From contig CASFGO010000018.1 in assembly GCA_949294335.1 (NCBI GenBank), positions 1-64,000 on the forward strand: 64,000 nt of DNA. Reading direction: 5' to 3'. Both the position numbers and the translations under genes were made by a program. Shown piece after piece: positions 1 through 9,303 of the stretch. Position 1 is the first letter of the stretch, and each line of letters begins with the position of its first letter. The stretch is from an uncultured bacterium (lineage in GTDB: Bacteria; Cyanobacteriota; Vampirovibrionia; Gastranaerophilales; Gastranaerophilaceae). The notes under the pieces were generated by a model. The model was not told the origin of the DNA, ran no database searches, and saw only the letters and a program-made list of their open reading frames with translations.

Positions 1-315
1 AAAGCAACAAAAAATCCCAAAGCGGAATAGTAAATCATATATTTTATTATTGAAATTTAAACCAACTTGTTTTTTTAAGGTTTTTGATAAAATAAACAAT
101 ATTAAAAATTCACAAAAGAATATTGGTAAAAAATATATTAGGAACATAATATAATATGTAATAACCATTAAAGCACCTAAAACAAGTGCCATACCTGGTA
201 AATTTTGAATACCATGAAACAAAATGACTATAAAATTATAAATACAATAGCCTAATACACCGTATCCTATAATTGATAAAATATTAAAACATAAAAATCT
301 TTTTAAATAATCCAT
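1..315 (-). CDS. hypothetical membrane protein, C-terminus cut off by window edge
   Basis: An open frame starts with ATG at 315 on the - strand and stays open for 105 codons to base 1, so only the N-terminal part is visible. The product is very hydrophobic, rich in Phe, Ile, Leu and Tyr, with about three likely membrane segments (roughly residues 8-32, 40-65 and 66-82). No Shine-Dalgarno site is evident. It is divergent from the transketolase half-gene. I do not recognise a family and the reading frame is the main support. Confidence 0.5.
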   Translation of the reverse strand, partial: MDYLKRFLCFNILSIIGYGVLGYCIYNFIVILFHGIQNLPGMALVLGALMVITYYIMFLIYFLPIFFCEFLILFILSKTLKKQVGLNFNNKIYDLLFRFGIFCCF

Positions 316-509
316 TCATTTATTTTAGTACAAATTTTATCAAAAAGAAATGTTTATTCTTAAGATATATTCTCATTTTTTTATACAAATAATATAAGTC
401 TTAGAATGTTGGAATTATTTATAAAATAATTTTAATGGCATATAAATTGTAATATTCTTTTATTCTGTAAATTTTGTGATAAAATATCATAATAATAGGA
501 GTGTTGTAT

Positions 510-1478
510 ATGCTAACAATTGATAAAACAAATAAGAAATCCGTTAGAGAAGCTTTTGGAAAAGCTCTAGTTGAAGTTGGGAAAGAGAATGAAAACATAG
601 TTGTGCTAGATGCTGATTTGTCATGTTCTACACAAACTGCTTTGTTTGCAAAGAAATTCCCTGATAGATTTTTCAATGTTGGTATTGCAGAACAAGATTT
701 AGCAACAACAGCTGCAGGTTTAGCTTCTGTTGGGAAAATACCTTTTGCTGCAGCTTTTGCAGTATTTATTACGGGCCGTTGCTATGACCAAGTAAGAAAC
801 ACTATTTGTTATTCAGGATTTAATGTTAAATTAATAGGTACCCATGGAGGTCTAACAGTAGGTGAAGATGGTGCTACTCACCAAGCATTAGAAGATATTT
901 CTTTAATGTCAAATTTACCTGGTATGACTGTTATTGTTCCCTCTGATAGACATGAAATAAATGCTGTTATTAAATTTGCCGCTGAATTTGATGGACCTAT
1001 GTATATAAGAATTCCAAGAAATAATTTACCTGATGTATTTGATGAAAATTATAAGTTTAATTTGTATAAAGCAAAGGTTTTAAAAGAAGGTAAAGATATA
1101 ACAGTTGTAACAAATGGTGATATGTTATCTGAGGTTGTTGAAGCTATTAATGAGTTATCTAAAATTGGTATTGATGTAGAATTAATTCATGCTCCAGTTG
1201 TCAAACCTTTTGATATTGAAACAGTTTTAAATTCTGCTAATAAAACTAATTTAGTTGTTTCAATAGAAAATCACTCAATAAGAGGTGGTATAGGTAGTAT
1301 AATATGTGAACAATTATCTGCATTAAAACCTGTAAAAGTTATTAGATTGGGAGTAGATGACGAATTTGGACAAAGTGGAACATCTGATAAATTGTTAGAA
1401 GCTTATGGATTAAATTCAAAAAAAATAGTGGAAAAAATAGTAGAGATAAAAAATGATACAATTAAGAGCAGTAACTAA
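510..1478 (+). CDS. transketolase, C-terminal subunit (split form)
   Basis: The 322-residue protein carries the transketolase pyrimidine-binding domain (about 10-175) with the GIAEQ motif, whose Glu61 is the conserved cofactor-activating residue, and HGGLTVGEDGATHQ near 112. A C-terminal transketolase domain follows (about 190-310). The N-terminal thiamine-diphosphate-binding half is missing, as in two-subunit transketolases of many anaerobes. It would act in the non-oxidative pentose phosphate pathway only with its partner, which is not in this window. ATG 510 is preferred over an in-frame GTG at 501 because TAGGAG lies 8 nt before it. The 3' end overlaps ftsE by 26 bp. Confidence 0.85.
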   Translation: MLTIDKTNKKSVREAFGKALVEVGKENENIVVLDADLSCSTQTALFAKKFPDRFFNVGIAEQDLATTAAGLASVGKIPFAAAFAVFITGRCYDQVRNTICYSGFNVKLIGTHGGLTVGEDGATHQALEDISLMSNLPGMTVIVPSDRHEINAVIKFAAEFDGPMYIRIPRNNLPDVFDENYKFNLYKAKVLKEGKDITVVTNGDMLSEVVEAINELSKIGIDVELIHAPVVKPFDIETVLNSANKTNLVVSIENHSIRGGIGSIICEQLSALKPVKVIRLGVDDEFGQSGTSDKLLEAYGLNSKKIVEKIVEIKNDTIKSSN

Positions 1479-2127
1479 AAAATATAAAAATAATTATGCA
1501 TTAAAAAATATTAATCTTGATATAATGTCAGGAGAATTTGTGTTTGTAACAGGTGCTTCAGGTGCTGGGAAATCAACCTTAATGAAACTTTTATATAAAG
1601 AAGAAACTCCAACCAGTGGTACTGTTTTGATTGGAGGTATAAATATTGCTAATCTACCTTCCCAAAAAGTTCCAAATTTAAGAAGATGTATGGGGATTGT
1701 ATTCCAAGATTATAAATTGTTACCTAATATGTCTGTATATGACAATATCGCATATGTTATAAGAACTTTAGGAATGAGTACTAAAGAAATTAGCATGCGT
1801 GTAATGGGGGCATTAAAAATAGTTGGTTTGTTAGATAAAATGAAATCTAATATAAATGAATTATCAGGTGGTGAACAACAAAGAGTAAGTATTGCAAGAG
1901 CAATTGTTAATGGCCCACCTTTATTGATTGCAGATGAACCTACGGGAAATCTTGATCCTAAAAACTCATTAGAAGTAATGCAAATATTGGATCAAATTAA
2001 TAAAAGAGGTATAACTGTTATCGTTTCAACTCACGATAGAACAATGGTTGATTATTTTAGAAAAAGAGTATTAACTCTTGATAATGGCGAAATTATAAGA
2101 GACGTGCAGGCAGGTACCTATGAATGA
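1453..2127 (+). CDS. ftsE: cell division ATP-binding protein FtsE
   Basis: This 224-residue ABC ATPase has Walker A GASGAGKST at 34-42, the LSGGEQQR signature, Walker B LLIADEPTG and a switch His in STHD. Its length and the following ftsX gene identify it as FtsE, the cytoplasmic ATPase of the FtsEX complex, which couples ATP hydrolysis to activation of septal peptidoglycan hydrolases. The start lies inside the transketolase gene and the stop overlaps ftsX by 8 bp, so the genes are probably cotranscribed and translationally coupled. Confidence 0.93.
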   Translation: MIQLRAVTKKYKNNYALKNINLDIMSGEFVFVTGASGAGKSTLMKLLYKEETPTSGTVLIGGINIANLPSQKVPNLRRCMGIVFQDYKLLPNMSVYDNIAYVIRTLGMSTKEISMRVMGALKIVGLLDKMKSNINELSGGEQQRVSIARAIVNGPPLLIADEPTGNLDPKNSLEVMQILDQINKRGITVIVSTHDRTMVDYFRKRVLTLDNGEIIRDVQAGTYE

Positions 2128-3028
2128 TAAAAAACAAAAGATAAAGAAACAAGTTAAGCAACATATTCCCAAAGATTGGTTATGCGATTTAAGAATAGCA
2201 TATCGTATTACAATGGAAGCATTTAATGATATTAAAAGAACAGGCATAATGAATCTAGTAATTATAACAACTATGGCTGCTATTTTAACTATTTTTGGGG
2301 CATTGTTTAGGACAACAATATCAATGTCTCAGTTTGCTCATGAAATGGGTAATGTGTTGGAAATATCAGTTTACTTAAAAAATGATACAAAACCTGATTT
2401 GGTGGCAAATAAAGTTTTAAAGATGAATCATGTTTCAAAAGTTAAAATTATACCCAAACAAGTATCTTGGGATAATTTAAGGCGTGAGATAGATTTACCT
2501 AATATTACAAATCCTCTTCCAGATACATTACATGTAAAAGTAGATAAGCCAATAAATATAACAGGGGTATTGTCAGAACTAAAAAATGTTCCAGAAATAG
2601 AAGAGTCTAGTTATGCTGCTGATTTAGCAAAAAAAATACAGTTTTTAACTCATATTGTAAATACTGCAACTGCTGTTGTTACGATTATAGTTGCTATATT
2701 AACAATAATGATTATAAATAATACAATACAATTAGTAATTCAATCTAGAAAAGAAGAAATTGAGATAATGCGTTTGATGGGAGTCAGTAATTGGTATATA
2801 AAAATCCCTTTAGTAATGCAAGGCGCGTTTTATGGCTTTGCTGGAGCTATAGTCGCAATTTTACCAGTGAATTTTGTGCAACATGCATTACAAAATTTGC
2901 ATAAATTCTTTTTAGTTCCATCGCCAGCATTTGCTGAGCTGTTTGTTATTGCAACTCTTATTTTAGTTGGTATTTCATTTGGTGCTGGTGGTAGTTTGAT
3001 ATCAATAAAAAAACATTTGCAGGTGTAA
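2120..3028 (+). CDS. ftsX: cell division membrane protein FtsX
   Basis: The 302-residue protein has a basic cytoplasmic N-terminus, a first membrane segment at about 43-65, an extracytoplasmic domain to about 175, and three more membrane segments in the C-terminal half. This is the MacB/FtsX permease topology. The stretch QSRKEEIEIMRLMGVSNWYI is the typical cytoplasmic coupling loop. It forms the membrane partner of FtsE and overlaps it by 8 bp. The next gene begins 2 bp after its stop. Confidence 0.92.
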   Translation: MNDKKQKIKKQVKQHIPKDWLCDLRIAYRITMEAFNDIKRTGIMNLVIITTMAAILTIFGALFRTTISMSQFAHEMGNVLEISVYLKNDTKPDLVANKVLKMNHVSKVKIIPKQVSWDNLRREIDLPNITNPLPDTLHVKVDKPINITGVLSELKNVPEIEESSYAADLAKKIQFLTHIVNTATAVVTIIVAILTIMIINNTIQLVIQSRKEEIEIMRLMGVSNWYIKIPLVMQGAFYGFAGAIVAILPVNFVQHALQNLHKFFLVPSPAFAELFVIATLILVGISFGAGGSLISIKKHLQV

Positions 3029-3029
3029 T

Positions 3030-3836
3030 ATGGATAATGAAGATAGAACAATTGATTTAATTAATAATTTAAAAGATATTCCGGCGATGCCAAATATTAT
3101 TGTAAAAATACTAAAATTATTACATTCAGAAACTGCTGGAGCTCCTGAAATGGCAGCAGTAATTAAATGTGATCAAGCATTATGTACAAAATTGCTTTCA
3201 ATCATTAATTCGGCGTATTATGGTTTTGGAAAACAAATTACATCAATTAATATGGCAATATCTCTGTTAGGAATAAAAAAAACAAAGAATGTTGTAATTA
3301 CTGTTGCAATGAGCCCATTGTTATCTTTTCAAGGTGCTAAGTCATTGTGGAGGCATTCAATTCTTACAGCTGTCGGATGCGAATATATTGCAGAAAAGTA
3401 TAATTTGTTGAACTCTGATGATGCTTTTGTTATGGGATTTTTGCATGATATTGGGAAGGTTGTTCTAAATTTGATTGATTCAGAACGATATCAAGCATTT
3501 ATGTCTTCACAGCTTCATCCGGATCAAAATATTCAAGATGAAAGATTAAAGTTTGATACAGATCATTCATCAACAGGTTCTTTATTAGCTTTAAGATGGC
3601 AGTTACCAGATGTTATAAAAGATGTAATTCGTTATCATCATTATCCTTTAAAGGCTAAGAATTTTTTAGCTCCTGCAGTTGTTAATATTGTAAATGCTTT
3701 AGTACAAGATAATTTTGTAGAAGATTGGTATGATAAAGAACTTGCAAAAATGATAAACTTAAATATTGAAGATATTGAAGCTGTTAGAACTGCAATTATT
3801 GAAAAAGGTGAAGTTTTAATAAAAGAACTTTCATAA
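3030..3836 (+). CDS. HDOD domain protein (putative signalling protein)
   Basis: The 268-residue protein is almost entirely an HDOD domain: it opens with LIN..DIPAMPNIIVKIL, followed by a helical region with GFLHDIGKVVLN and DHSSTGSLLALRW. HDOD is a relative of the HD phosphohydrolase domain and is found in proteins of nutrient, motility and c-di-GMP signalling; most members lack enzymatic activity. CAGGTG precedes the ATG. It follows ftsX by 2 bp and precedes the isochorismatase by 11 bp, so it probably belongs to the same transcript. The exact role is unknown. Confidence 0.82.
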   Translation: MDNEDRTIDLINNLKDIPAMPNIIVKILKLLHSETAGAPEMAAVIKCDQALCTKLLSIINSAYYGFGKQITSINMAISLLGIKKTKNVVITVAMSPLLSFQGAKSLWRHSILTAVGCEYIAEKYNLLNSDDAFVMGFLHDIGKVVLNLIDSERYQAFMSSQLHPDQNIQDERLKFDTDHSSTGSLLALRWQLPDVIKDVIRYHHYPLKAKNFLAPAVVNIVNALVQDNFVEDWYDKELAKMINLNIEDIEAVRTAIIEKGEVLIKELS

Positions 3837-3847
3837 AGGAGATATTA

Positions 3848-4387
3848 ATGATAAATATAGAAGATACATTATTTGTAATTATTGATGTTCAAGATAGGCT
3901 TGTTACAATGCTAAATAAACAAGAACCTATAAAAAAAACATCATCAATATTAGTTAATTCGGCTAATATTATGGGGATTCCTGTTGTTTTAACAGAACAG
4001 TATCCGCAAGGCCTAGGAAAAACAATACTTGATGTAATATCTCAAGTAGATGAAACTTCGATTATTGAAAAAACTTCCTTTTCTGCAATGCAAACTCCAG
4101 AATTTGCAGATAGAATAAAATCTTTAGGAAAGAAAAATATCGTAATAGGTGGAATAGAAACACACATTTGTGTTTACCAAACAACATTAGATTTAATCGC
4201 CGCAGGTTATAATGTAGTTGTTGCAAAAGACGCTTGTGCAAGCCGTTCAAGTGATTGTTTTAAAAATGGTATTCAATTAATGAAAGATGCAGGTGCAACA
4301 ATTTCTAATGTTGAGACTATTCTTTTTGAGTTACTAAAGAGTTCAAAAAATCCATGTTTTAGGCCTGTACAAGCTTTAATTAAATAA
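3848..4387 (+). CDS. isochorismatase-family cysteine hydrolase
   Basis: The 179-residue protein has the family triad: Asp13 in FVIIDVQDRL, Lys75 in EKTSFSAM and Cys108 in GGIETHICVYQT, with the cis-peptide region just before the Cys. The length matches the nicotinamidase/isochorismatase superfamily; the substrate cannot be read from sequence. AAAGGAG lies before the ATG. It is the last gene of the run that begins with the transketolase half, and an intrinsic terminator follows 24 bp after the stop. Confidence 0.85.
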   Translation: MINIEDTLFVIIDVQDRLVTMLNKQEPIKKTSSILVNSANIMGIPVVLTEQYPQGLGKTILDVISQVDETSIIEKTSFSAMQTPEFADRIKSLGKKNIVIGGIETHICVYQTTLDLIAAGYNVVVAKDACASRSSDCFKNGIQLMKDAGATISNVETILFELLKSSKNPCFRPVQALIK

Positions 4388-4411
4388 TTTATTTAGTTTT
4401 AATAAAATAAT

Positions 4412-4451
4412 AAATCGGATTAAAGAATTTCTTTAATCCGATTTGTTTTTT
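4412..4451 (+). terminator. intrinsic terminator after the isochorismatase gene
   Basis: A 14-bp perfect stem (AAATCGGATTAAAG / CTTTAATCCGATTT) with a 5-nt loop is followed by GTTTTTT. It ends the + strand gene run. Confidence 0.85.
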
Positions 4452-4456
4452 AATAT

Positions 4457-4495
4457 AAAAATAATGGCGAGTTTTATGACCCCGCCATTATTTTT
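4457..4495 (-). terminator. terminator hairpin at the end of rpmB
   Basis: A 13-bp perfect stem (AAAAATAATGGCG / CGCCATTATTTTT) lies 18 bp beyond the rpmB stop. The U-run is part of the stem. It can serve both strands. Confidence 0.7.
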
Positions 4496-4512
4496 GTAAA
4501 TGATTTTTTAAA

Positions 4513-4704
4513 TTAAACAGCTTTAGTAACTTTTCCAGCTTTTAAGCAAGATGTACAAACTGTCATCTTTTTAGTTCCGCCATTTGTAGCAACCTTAATT
4601 GTTTGTAAATTAGGAGTTTGGCGGTGAACAATTTGCTTATGAGAAAATGTTAATTTTGCTGCTTTAAGTGGAGTTTTTCCACAAATTTCACATTGTTTTG
4701 ACAT
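4513..4704 (-). CDS. rpmB: 50S ribosomal protein L28
   Basis: The 63-residue product matches L28 over its whole length, starting CEICGKTPLKA and ending with a basic tail. It keeps two Cys pairs (CEIC and CTSC), the zinc-binding version of L28. AGGAAG precedes the ATG. It lies downstream of rpoD but has its own candidate promoter, so it may be transcribed separately from dnaG-rpoD. Confidence 0.92.
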   Translation of the reverse strand: MSKQCEICGKTPLKAAKLTFSHKQIVHRQTPNLQTIKVATNGGTKKMTVCTSCLKAGKVTKAV

Positions 4705-4737
4705 AATAAATCTTCCTTTTTTTCCTAGTGTAATAAT

Positions 4738-4766
4738 AAAATACCTTAAAGATATCTATTTTACAA
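4738..4766 (-). promoter_or_regulatory. candidate rpmB promoter
   Basis: On the - strand TTGTAA (4761-4766) and TATTTT (4738-4743) are separated by 17 nt, about 34 nt before the rpmB ATG. Confidence 0.5.
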
Positions 4767-4793
4767 GTGTTTTAAAAGATATGTTAAAAATAA

Positions 4794-5879
4794 TTAATTT
4801 TCAACATATTCTTTTAATCTTTTACTACGATTTGGATGGCGTAATTTTCTTAAAGCTTTAGCTTCAATTTGTCTGATACGTTCTCTAGTTACACCGAATA
4901 GTTGTCCAACTTCTTCCAAAGTTCTTTGGCGACCATCATCCATACCAAAACGTAATCTTAGAACATCACGTTCTCTAGGAGATAGTGTGCATAAAACTTC
5001 AGCTAAGTCTTCTCTTAATAATTCAGATGCAACTGTTTTAATTGGAGCATCAGCTTCTTTATCTTCAATAAAATCACCTAATCTTGAATCTTCTTCTTTA
5101 CCAATTGGAGTTTCTAAAGAAAGTGGTTCTTGAGCAATTTTAACGATTTCTCTTAATTTAGGAATAGAAACACCCATTTCTGTTGCTAATTCTTCTTCTG
5201 TAGGTTTTCTTGATAATTCTTGAGCTAGGCGTCTTGTTACTTTTTTAAGTTTATTGATTGTTTCAACCATATGAACAGGGATACGAATTGTTCTAGCTTG
5301 ATCAGCAATAGCTCTAGTAATAGCTTGTCTAATCCACCAAGTTGCATAAGTTGAAAATTTAAAACCTCTTTCGTGGTCAAATTTTTCAGCTGCTCTAATT
5401 AAACCTAAATTTCCTTCTTGGATAAGGTCTAAGAATAGCATGCCTCGACCTACATATTTTTTGGCAATACTAACAACTAATCTTAAGTTTGCTTGAACTA
5501 ATTTTCTTTTTGCAATAGCACCAGGAGTTCCACCTTGAATAATTTTACGTGCTAATTCAATTTCTTCATTAGTAGTTAATAATTTAATTCTACCAATTTC
5601 TCTTAAATATAATCTTACCGGATCTTCAACAGCAACTCCTCTTGGTACTTCAAGAGAAGATTCTGAATCAATAATTGAAGAATCGTCAGACATGTAAATA
5701 TCAGAAGATTTATGTTCCATTTTTGTAGTAATAATATCTTCAATATTATCAGTTGCAATATCTTCTGTCATATAATTTGCGTCTATATCTTTATCATCTT
5801 CGAAATCTAAAACATCGAGACTTTCTTCTGCTTCAACTACACTAACGATTGATGAGTTTGGTTCTCTTTTTTGGTTCAT
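4794..5879 (-). CDS. rpoD: RNA polymerase primary sigma factor
   Basis: The 361-residue group 1 sigma70 has an acidic N-terminus (1-75), region 1.2 at [11 protein letters not shown], regions 2.1-2.4 ending in [16 protein letters not shown], region 3, and region 4.2 with the helix-turn-helix [16 protein letters not shown]. It lacks the long non-conserved insert of E. coli RpoD, so it is short, as in cyanobacteria and Firmicutes. The start overlaps the dnaG stop by 4 bp (ATGA) with GGAG upstream, giving translational coupling. The dnaG-rpoD order is the classic macromolecular synthesis operon without rpsU. Confidence 0.95.
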   Translation of the reverse strand: MNQKREPNSSIVSVVEAEESLDVLDFEDDKDIDANYMTEDIATDNIEDIITTKMEHKSSDIYMSDDSSIIDSESSLEVPRGVAVEDPVRLYLREIGRIKLLTTNEEIELARKIIQGGTPGAIAKRKLVQANLRLVVSIAKKYVGRGMLFLDLIQEGNLGLIRAAEKFDHERGFKFSTYATWWIRQAITRAIADQARTIRIPVHMVETINKLKKVTRRLAQELSRKPTEEELATEMGVSIPKLREIVKIAQEPLSLETPIGKEEDSRLGDFIEDKEADAPIKTVASELLREDLAEVLCTLSPRERDVLRLRFGMDDGRQRTLEEVGQLFGVTRERIRQIEAKALRKLRHPNRSKRLKEYVEN

Positions 5880-7756
5880 TGATTATCTCCAGTCCTTAAC
5901 TTAATTTTATCTCTAAGTTGCATTTGTATTTTTAACGCTTCAATATCATCGTCATTTACTGAGGTATATAGCTTTTTCATTTCTTCCGCAGATTTTGCTT
6001 CATTTAGTTGCTTAATCTTTCTAGTTATTTCCCTAATAGTTTTTTCTAAACCTTCTGCTGGTAAGCTTTTATAAGCATCTGCAAGATATATTAAATCAGT
6101 TATTATTTTAGTTGTTTCTTCGTCCTCAATAAACTCTGTATACAATTGTTCAACTAATTCCCTGACATTATTTACTACATGAGAAAATTTGTCAATTGTA
6201 GTTTTTACAATTATTAACTTTTCATCTGAGAATGCGTCTTGGGGCACCATATTACTTATTTGTTCCAAAGTAAATGGATTTCCATCTATTAGAAAAACGC
6301 TCAATAAATTTTTTTGTGCATTTAAATGTATTTGTGAAGAATTTGTTACATTTTTTTGCACAACTGTCTGAATGACAGGTATATTATCATTTACGGCAAA
6401 CTTTTTTAATTCTTTGATAAGAATTGGTTCACTTACATCAAGTGTACTAGAAACAATTTTTATGTACTCACCTTGAATAATTTTATTATTAATTTCTGCG
6501 AGTATAGGTAGTATTTCCCCCACTAGTTGTGATTTTTCTTGTGGTGTTTTAGCTTGAGATTTTCTTTTTAGGATATTATTTAATTGAAAATCTAATAATA
6601 AAGGTGCATTTTTAATATAGCTTTTATATTCATCAGCACCAACAGAACGAATAAATTCGTCAGGATCTTTTCCTTCTGGTGGAGATATAACTCTAATTTC
6701 ACAAGAATATTTATCATCAGTAGATTCTAAGTGACTTTCATCAAATTGTTTGATATTCCCTAAGGATTTAAAAGTATCTTTAATAATTTCACTACCCCTA
6801 TTTGTTGCATTAATCCCTGCTGAATCTGTGTCGAATGATAGATAAATTTTTCTAGATTTAGTGTATCTTGATAGTAATTTAACATGTTCAGATGTAAAAG
6901 CTGTACCACAAGAAGCTACACAATTTTTTATTCCATGTGCTTGTGTTGATATTACATCGAAATAACCTTCCATAATAATAACTGCATCTTCCTTTTGTAT
7001 GGCATCTTTTGCATTATACAATCCATATAATAATTTACTTTTGTTGTAAATAAGTGAGTCTGCAGAATTTAAGTATTTAGGATTCTGTCCTTCATCTACT
7101 GCACGGGCTCCGAATGCTACATATTCTCCATTTTCATTTTGAATAGGTATAATTATTCTATTTCTAAATCTATCAATCCAACCGCCTTTATTCCCTTTTA
7201 GAATAAGTCCTGCTTTTTCAAGAACATCATCAGGGAATTTTGATTTTAAAGAATCATATAAGTCATGGAAATGGTTAGGAGCCCAACCTAGTGAAAATTC
7301 TTTTATAATATCATCTGTAATATCTCTAGAATTAAGATATCTCATTGCTTTAGAAGCATCTTCATCTGTTTTAAGTTTTTCTTGGTAGAATTCAACAGCA
7401 GCTTTGCATGCTTTTTTCATTTCATCTTTAAGAGATTTTGCTTCCGGATTAGAATGAAATGTTTTAGGCATTTCAATTCCAAATTGTTCTGCTAGTTCTG
7501 CTATTATTTCTTTGAAATCTTTATTTTCTGTTTTTACAAGAAATGTTAGAGCATCTCCTCCTGCTCCACAGCTAAAACATTTATAAATCCCTTTTGATGG
7601 ACTAACACAAAATGATGGTTTTTTATCGTTATGAAACGGACAAAGCCCCCAATAATTCGCTCCGGATTTTTTAAGAACGACTTTTTGGGATATTACATCA
7701 ACGATATCTAACCTATCCTTAATTTGTGATATAACTTCTTCGTAAGAAATAGCCAT
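5876..7756 (-). CDS. dnaG: DNA primase
   Basis: The 626-residue protein has the CHC2 zinc finger (Cys39, His42, Cys60, Cys63), the primase core, and a Toprim domain with [10 protein letters not shown] and [10 protein letters not shown] helical C-terminal region should bind the replicative helicase. It makes the RNA primers for replication. It heads the dnaG-rpoD operon. There is no Shine-Dalgarno; a TACGAT box sits exactly 6 nt upstream of the ATG, which suggests a leaderless mRNA. Confidence 0.94.
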   Translation of the reverse strand: MAISYEEVISQIKDRLDIVDVISQKVVLKKSGANYWGLCPFHNDKKPSFCVSPSKGIYKCFSCGAGGDALTFLVKTENKDFKEIIAELAEQFGIEMPKTFHSNPEAKSLKDEMKKACKAAVEFYQEKLKTDEDASKAMRYLNSRDITDDIIKEFSLGWAPNHFHDLYDSLKSKFPDDVLEKAGLILKGNKGGWIDRFRNRIIIPIQNENGEYVAFGARAVDEGQNPKYLNSADSLIYNKSKLLYGLYNAKDAIQKEDAVIIMEGYFDVISTQAHGIKNCVASCGTAFTSEHVKLLSRYTKSRKIYLSFDTDSAGINATNRGSEIIKDTFKSLGNIKQFDESHLESTDDKYSCEIRVISPPEGKDPDEFIRSVGADEYKSYIKNAPLLLDFQLNNILKRKSQAKTPQEKSQLVGEILPILAEINNKIIQGEYIKIVSSTLDVSEPILIKELKKFAVNDNIPVIQTVVQKNVTNSSQIHLNAQKNLLSVFLIDGNPFTLEQISNMVPQDAFSDEKLIIVKTTIDKFSHVVNNVRELVEQLYTEFIEDEETTKIITDLIYLADAYKSLPAEGLEKTIREITRKIKQLNEAKSAEEMKKLYTSVNDDDIEALKIQMQLRDKIKLRTGDNQ

Positions 7757-7762
7757 ATTAAT

Positions 7763-7791
7763 ATCGTAGCACTAACAAAGTATAAGGTAAA
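7763..7791 (-). promoter_or_regulatory. dnaG promoter, -10 box 6 nt before ATG
   Basis: On the - strand TTTACC (7786-7791), a 17-nt spacer and TACGAT (7763-7768) are followed by 6 nt and the dnaG ATG, placing the predicted transcription start at or next to the start codon. Confidence 0.6.
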
Positions 7792-7818
7792 ATTTTTTCA
7801 TATTAAAGGTGGATAAAG

Positions 7819-7847
7819 TTGTAAATATAATATTTTTTAAATATAAT
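7819..7847 (+). promoter_or_regulatory. kdsA promoter, -10 box 6 nt before ATG
   Basis: TTGTAA (7819-7824), a 17-nt spacer and a perfect TATAAT (7842-7847) are followed by 6 nt and ATG 7854. This decides the kdsA start and predicts a leaderless transcript. Confidence 0.7.
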
Positions 7848-7853
7848 TATCGT

Positions 7854-8669
7854 ATGGCTTTAGAATTAAACAATTTTTTAATCGGGGATAATAAAAAACT
7901 AACTATCTTAGCAGGTCCTTGTGCAATAGAGTCACAGTCTATTTTAGATGAAACTGCTGATGCATTAAAACAAATATGTCAAAAACTTGATATAAACTAT
8001 GTTTTTAAATCATCTTTTGACAAAGCAAATCGCTCATCTATAAATTCGTTTAGAGGTCCTGGAATGGATAAAGGGTTAGAAATGCTGAAATTGGTAAAAG
8101 ATAAATATAATTTACCAATAGTTACAGATATTCATACCTCAGAGCAAGCAAAACCCGTTTCAGAAGTTGCAGATATTTTGCAAATACCAGCATTTTTATG
8201 TCGTCAAACAGATTTATTAGTCGCAGCAGGGAAAACTGGCAAAATTGTTAATATAAAAAAGGGGCAGTTTTTAGCACCTGAACAAATGAAGTCTTTAGTG
8301 CAAAAAGTTGTTGATTCAGGTAATACCCAAATAATGCTAACAGATAGAGGAACGACATTTGGATATAACAATTTAGTATCTGATTTTAGGTCAATAATGA
8401 TAATGAAAGGATTTGGATATCCAGTAGTATTTGATGCAACTCATAGTGTTCAAATGCCTGGATCCAATGGAGATAGTACAGGTGGTGATAGAAGGTTTGT
8501 TCCTTTGTTGGCAAATTGTGCTATGGCTGCAGGGGCTGATGTTTTATTTTTTGAAGTTCATCCAAATCCTGATTGTGCATTGTGTGATGGTTCTAATATG
8601 TTGTCATTAGGCGATGCAGAAAAAGTATTCTCTAAGTGTAAGGAAATATTCGAGGTTATTAGAAAATGA
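7854..8669 (+). CDS. kdsA: 3-deoxy-8-phosphooctulonate synthase (Kdo-8-P synthase)
   Basis: The 271-residue protein condenses phosphoenolpyruvate with arabinose 5-phosphate to Kdo-8-phosphate, a precursor of the lipopolysaccharide core. Family motifs are LAGPCAIES, FKSSFDKANRSS, RGPGMDKG, LPAFLCRQTD-like IPAFLCRQTD, GTTFGYNNLV, DATHSVQ and FEVHPNPDCALCDG. An in-frame GTG at 7809 would add 15 residues; ATG 7854 is preferred because the conserved domain begins right after it and because of the promoter position. The neighbouring hydrolase gene overlaps by 4 bp. waaA elsewhere in the window uses the same pathway. Confidence 0.93.
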   Translation: MALELNNFLIGDNKKLTILAGPCAIESQSILDETADALKQICQKLDINYVFKSSFDKANRSSINSFRGPGMDKGLEMLKLVKDKYNLPIVTDIHTSEQAKPVSEVADILQIPAFLCRQTDLLVAAGKTGKIVNIKKGQFLAPEQMKSLVQKVVDSGNTQIMLTDRGTTFGYNNLVSDFRSIMIMKGFGYPVVFDATHSVQMPGSNGDSTGGDRRFVPLLANCAMAAGADVLFFEVHPNPDCALCDGSNMLSLGDAEKVFSKCKEIFEVIRK

Positions 8670-9283
8670 TAGTCAGACAATTTGTAGAAAGTTTTATGGC
8701 GAATAATAATTATCTTCTAATTGATGAAGAATCAAAAGAAGCTGCGCTTATAGATTGTACTGATTATATTAGTGAATTAGGTTCTGTATTAAATGAATAT
8801 GATGCCCAATTAAAATACATACTTTTAACTCATGGACATTTTGATCATATAATTGGAGTTCAAAAAGTTAAAAAAGAATTTGGTCCAAAGGTATATATGC
8901 ACAAGGATGATAAAGATTTAGTTGATGAATCAGATGCTTTTATGATTTCTGTTGGAATGAAGCCTTTTGAGCATCCTGAAATCGATAAGTATATTGAAGA
9001 AGGTGAAGAAATTTATCTTGGTAAAACAAAAATAGATGTGATACATCTTCCAGGACATACTCAAGGTGGTGTTGGGTATATGGTAGATGGAATGTTGTTT
9101 GCAGGTGATACAATTTTCTTAGAAAGTGTTGGACGTACTGACTTACCAGGAGGGAATTATACTCAACTTGTTCAAACAATAAAGGATAAAATATTTACTC
9201 TTGATGGTGATACAATATTATATGTAGGTCATGGGACAAATACTACAGTTGGACATGAGAGAAAATATAACGAATTTGTATAA
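8666..9283 (+). CDS. metallo-beta-lactamase-fold hydrolase, glyoxalase II-like
   Basis: The 205-residue protein has the metal-binding motif HGHFDH at 56-61, HLPGHTQGGVGY with the third-site His, GDTIF with the bridging Asp, and a final VGHG. This is the short glyoxalase II/YcbL-type MBL fold, which hydrolyses thioesters such as lactoylglutathione; the true substrate is not known. It overlaps kdsA by 4 bp (ATGA), so translation is probably coupled, and pheS follows 20 bp later. Confidence 0.85.
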   Translation: MIVRQFVESFMANNNYLLIDEESKEAALIDCTDYISELGSVLNEYDAQLKYILLTHGHFDHIIGVQKVKKEFGPKVYMHKDDKDLVDESDAFMISVGMKPFEHPEIDKYIEEGEEIYLGKTKIDVIHLPGHTQGGVGYMVDGMLFAGDTIFLESVGRTDLPGGNYTQLVQTIKDKIFTLDGDTILYVGHGTNTTVGHERKYNEFV

Positions 9284-9303
9284 ATTGTTAAATTGAGGAA
9301 GAT

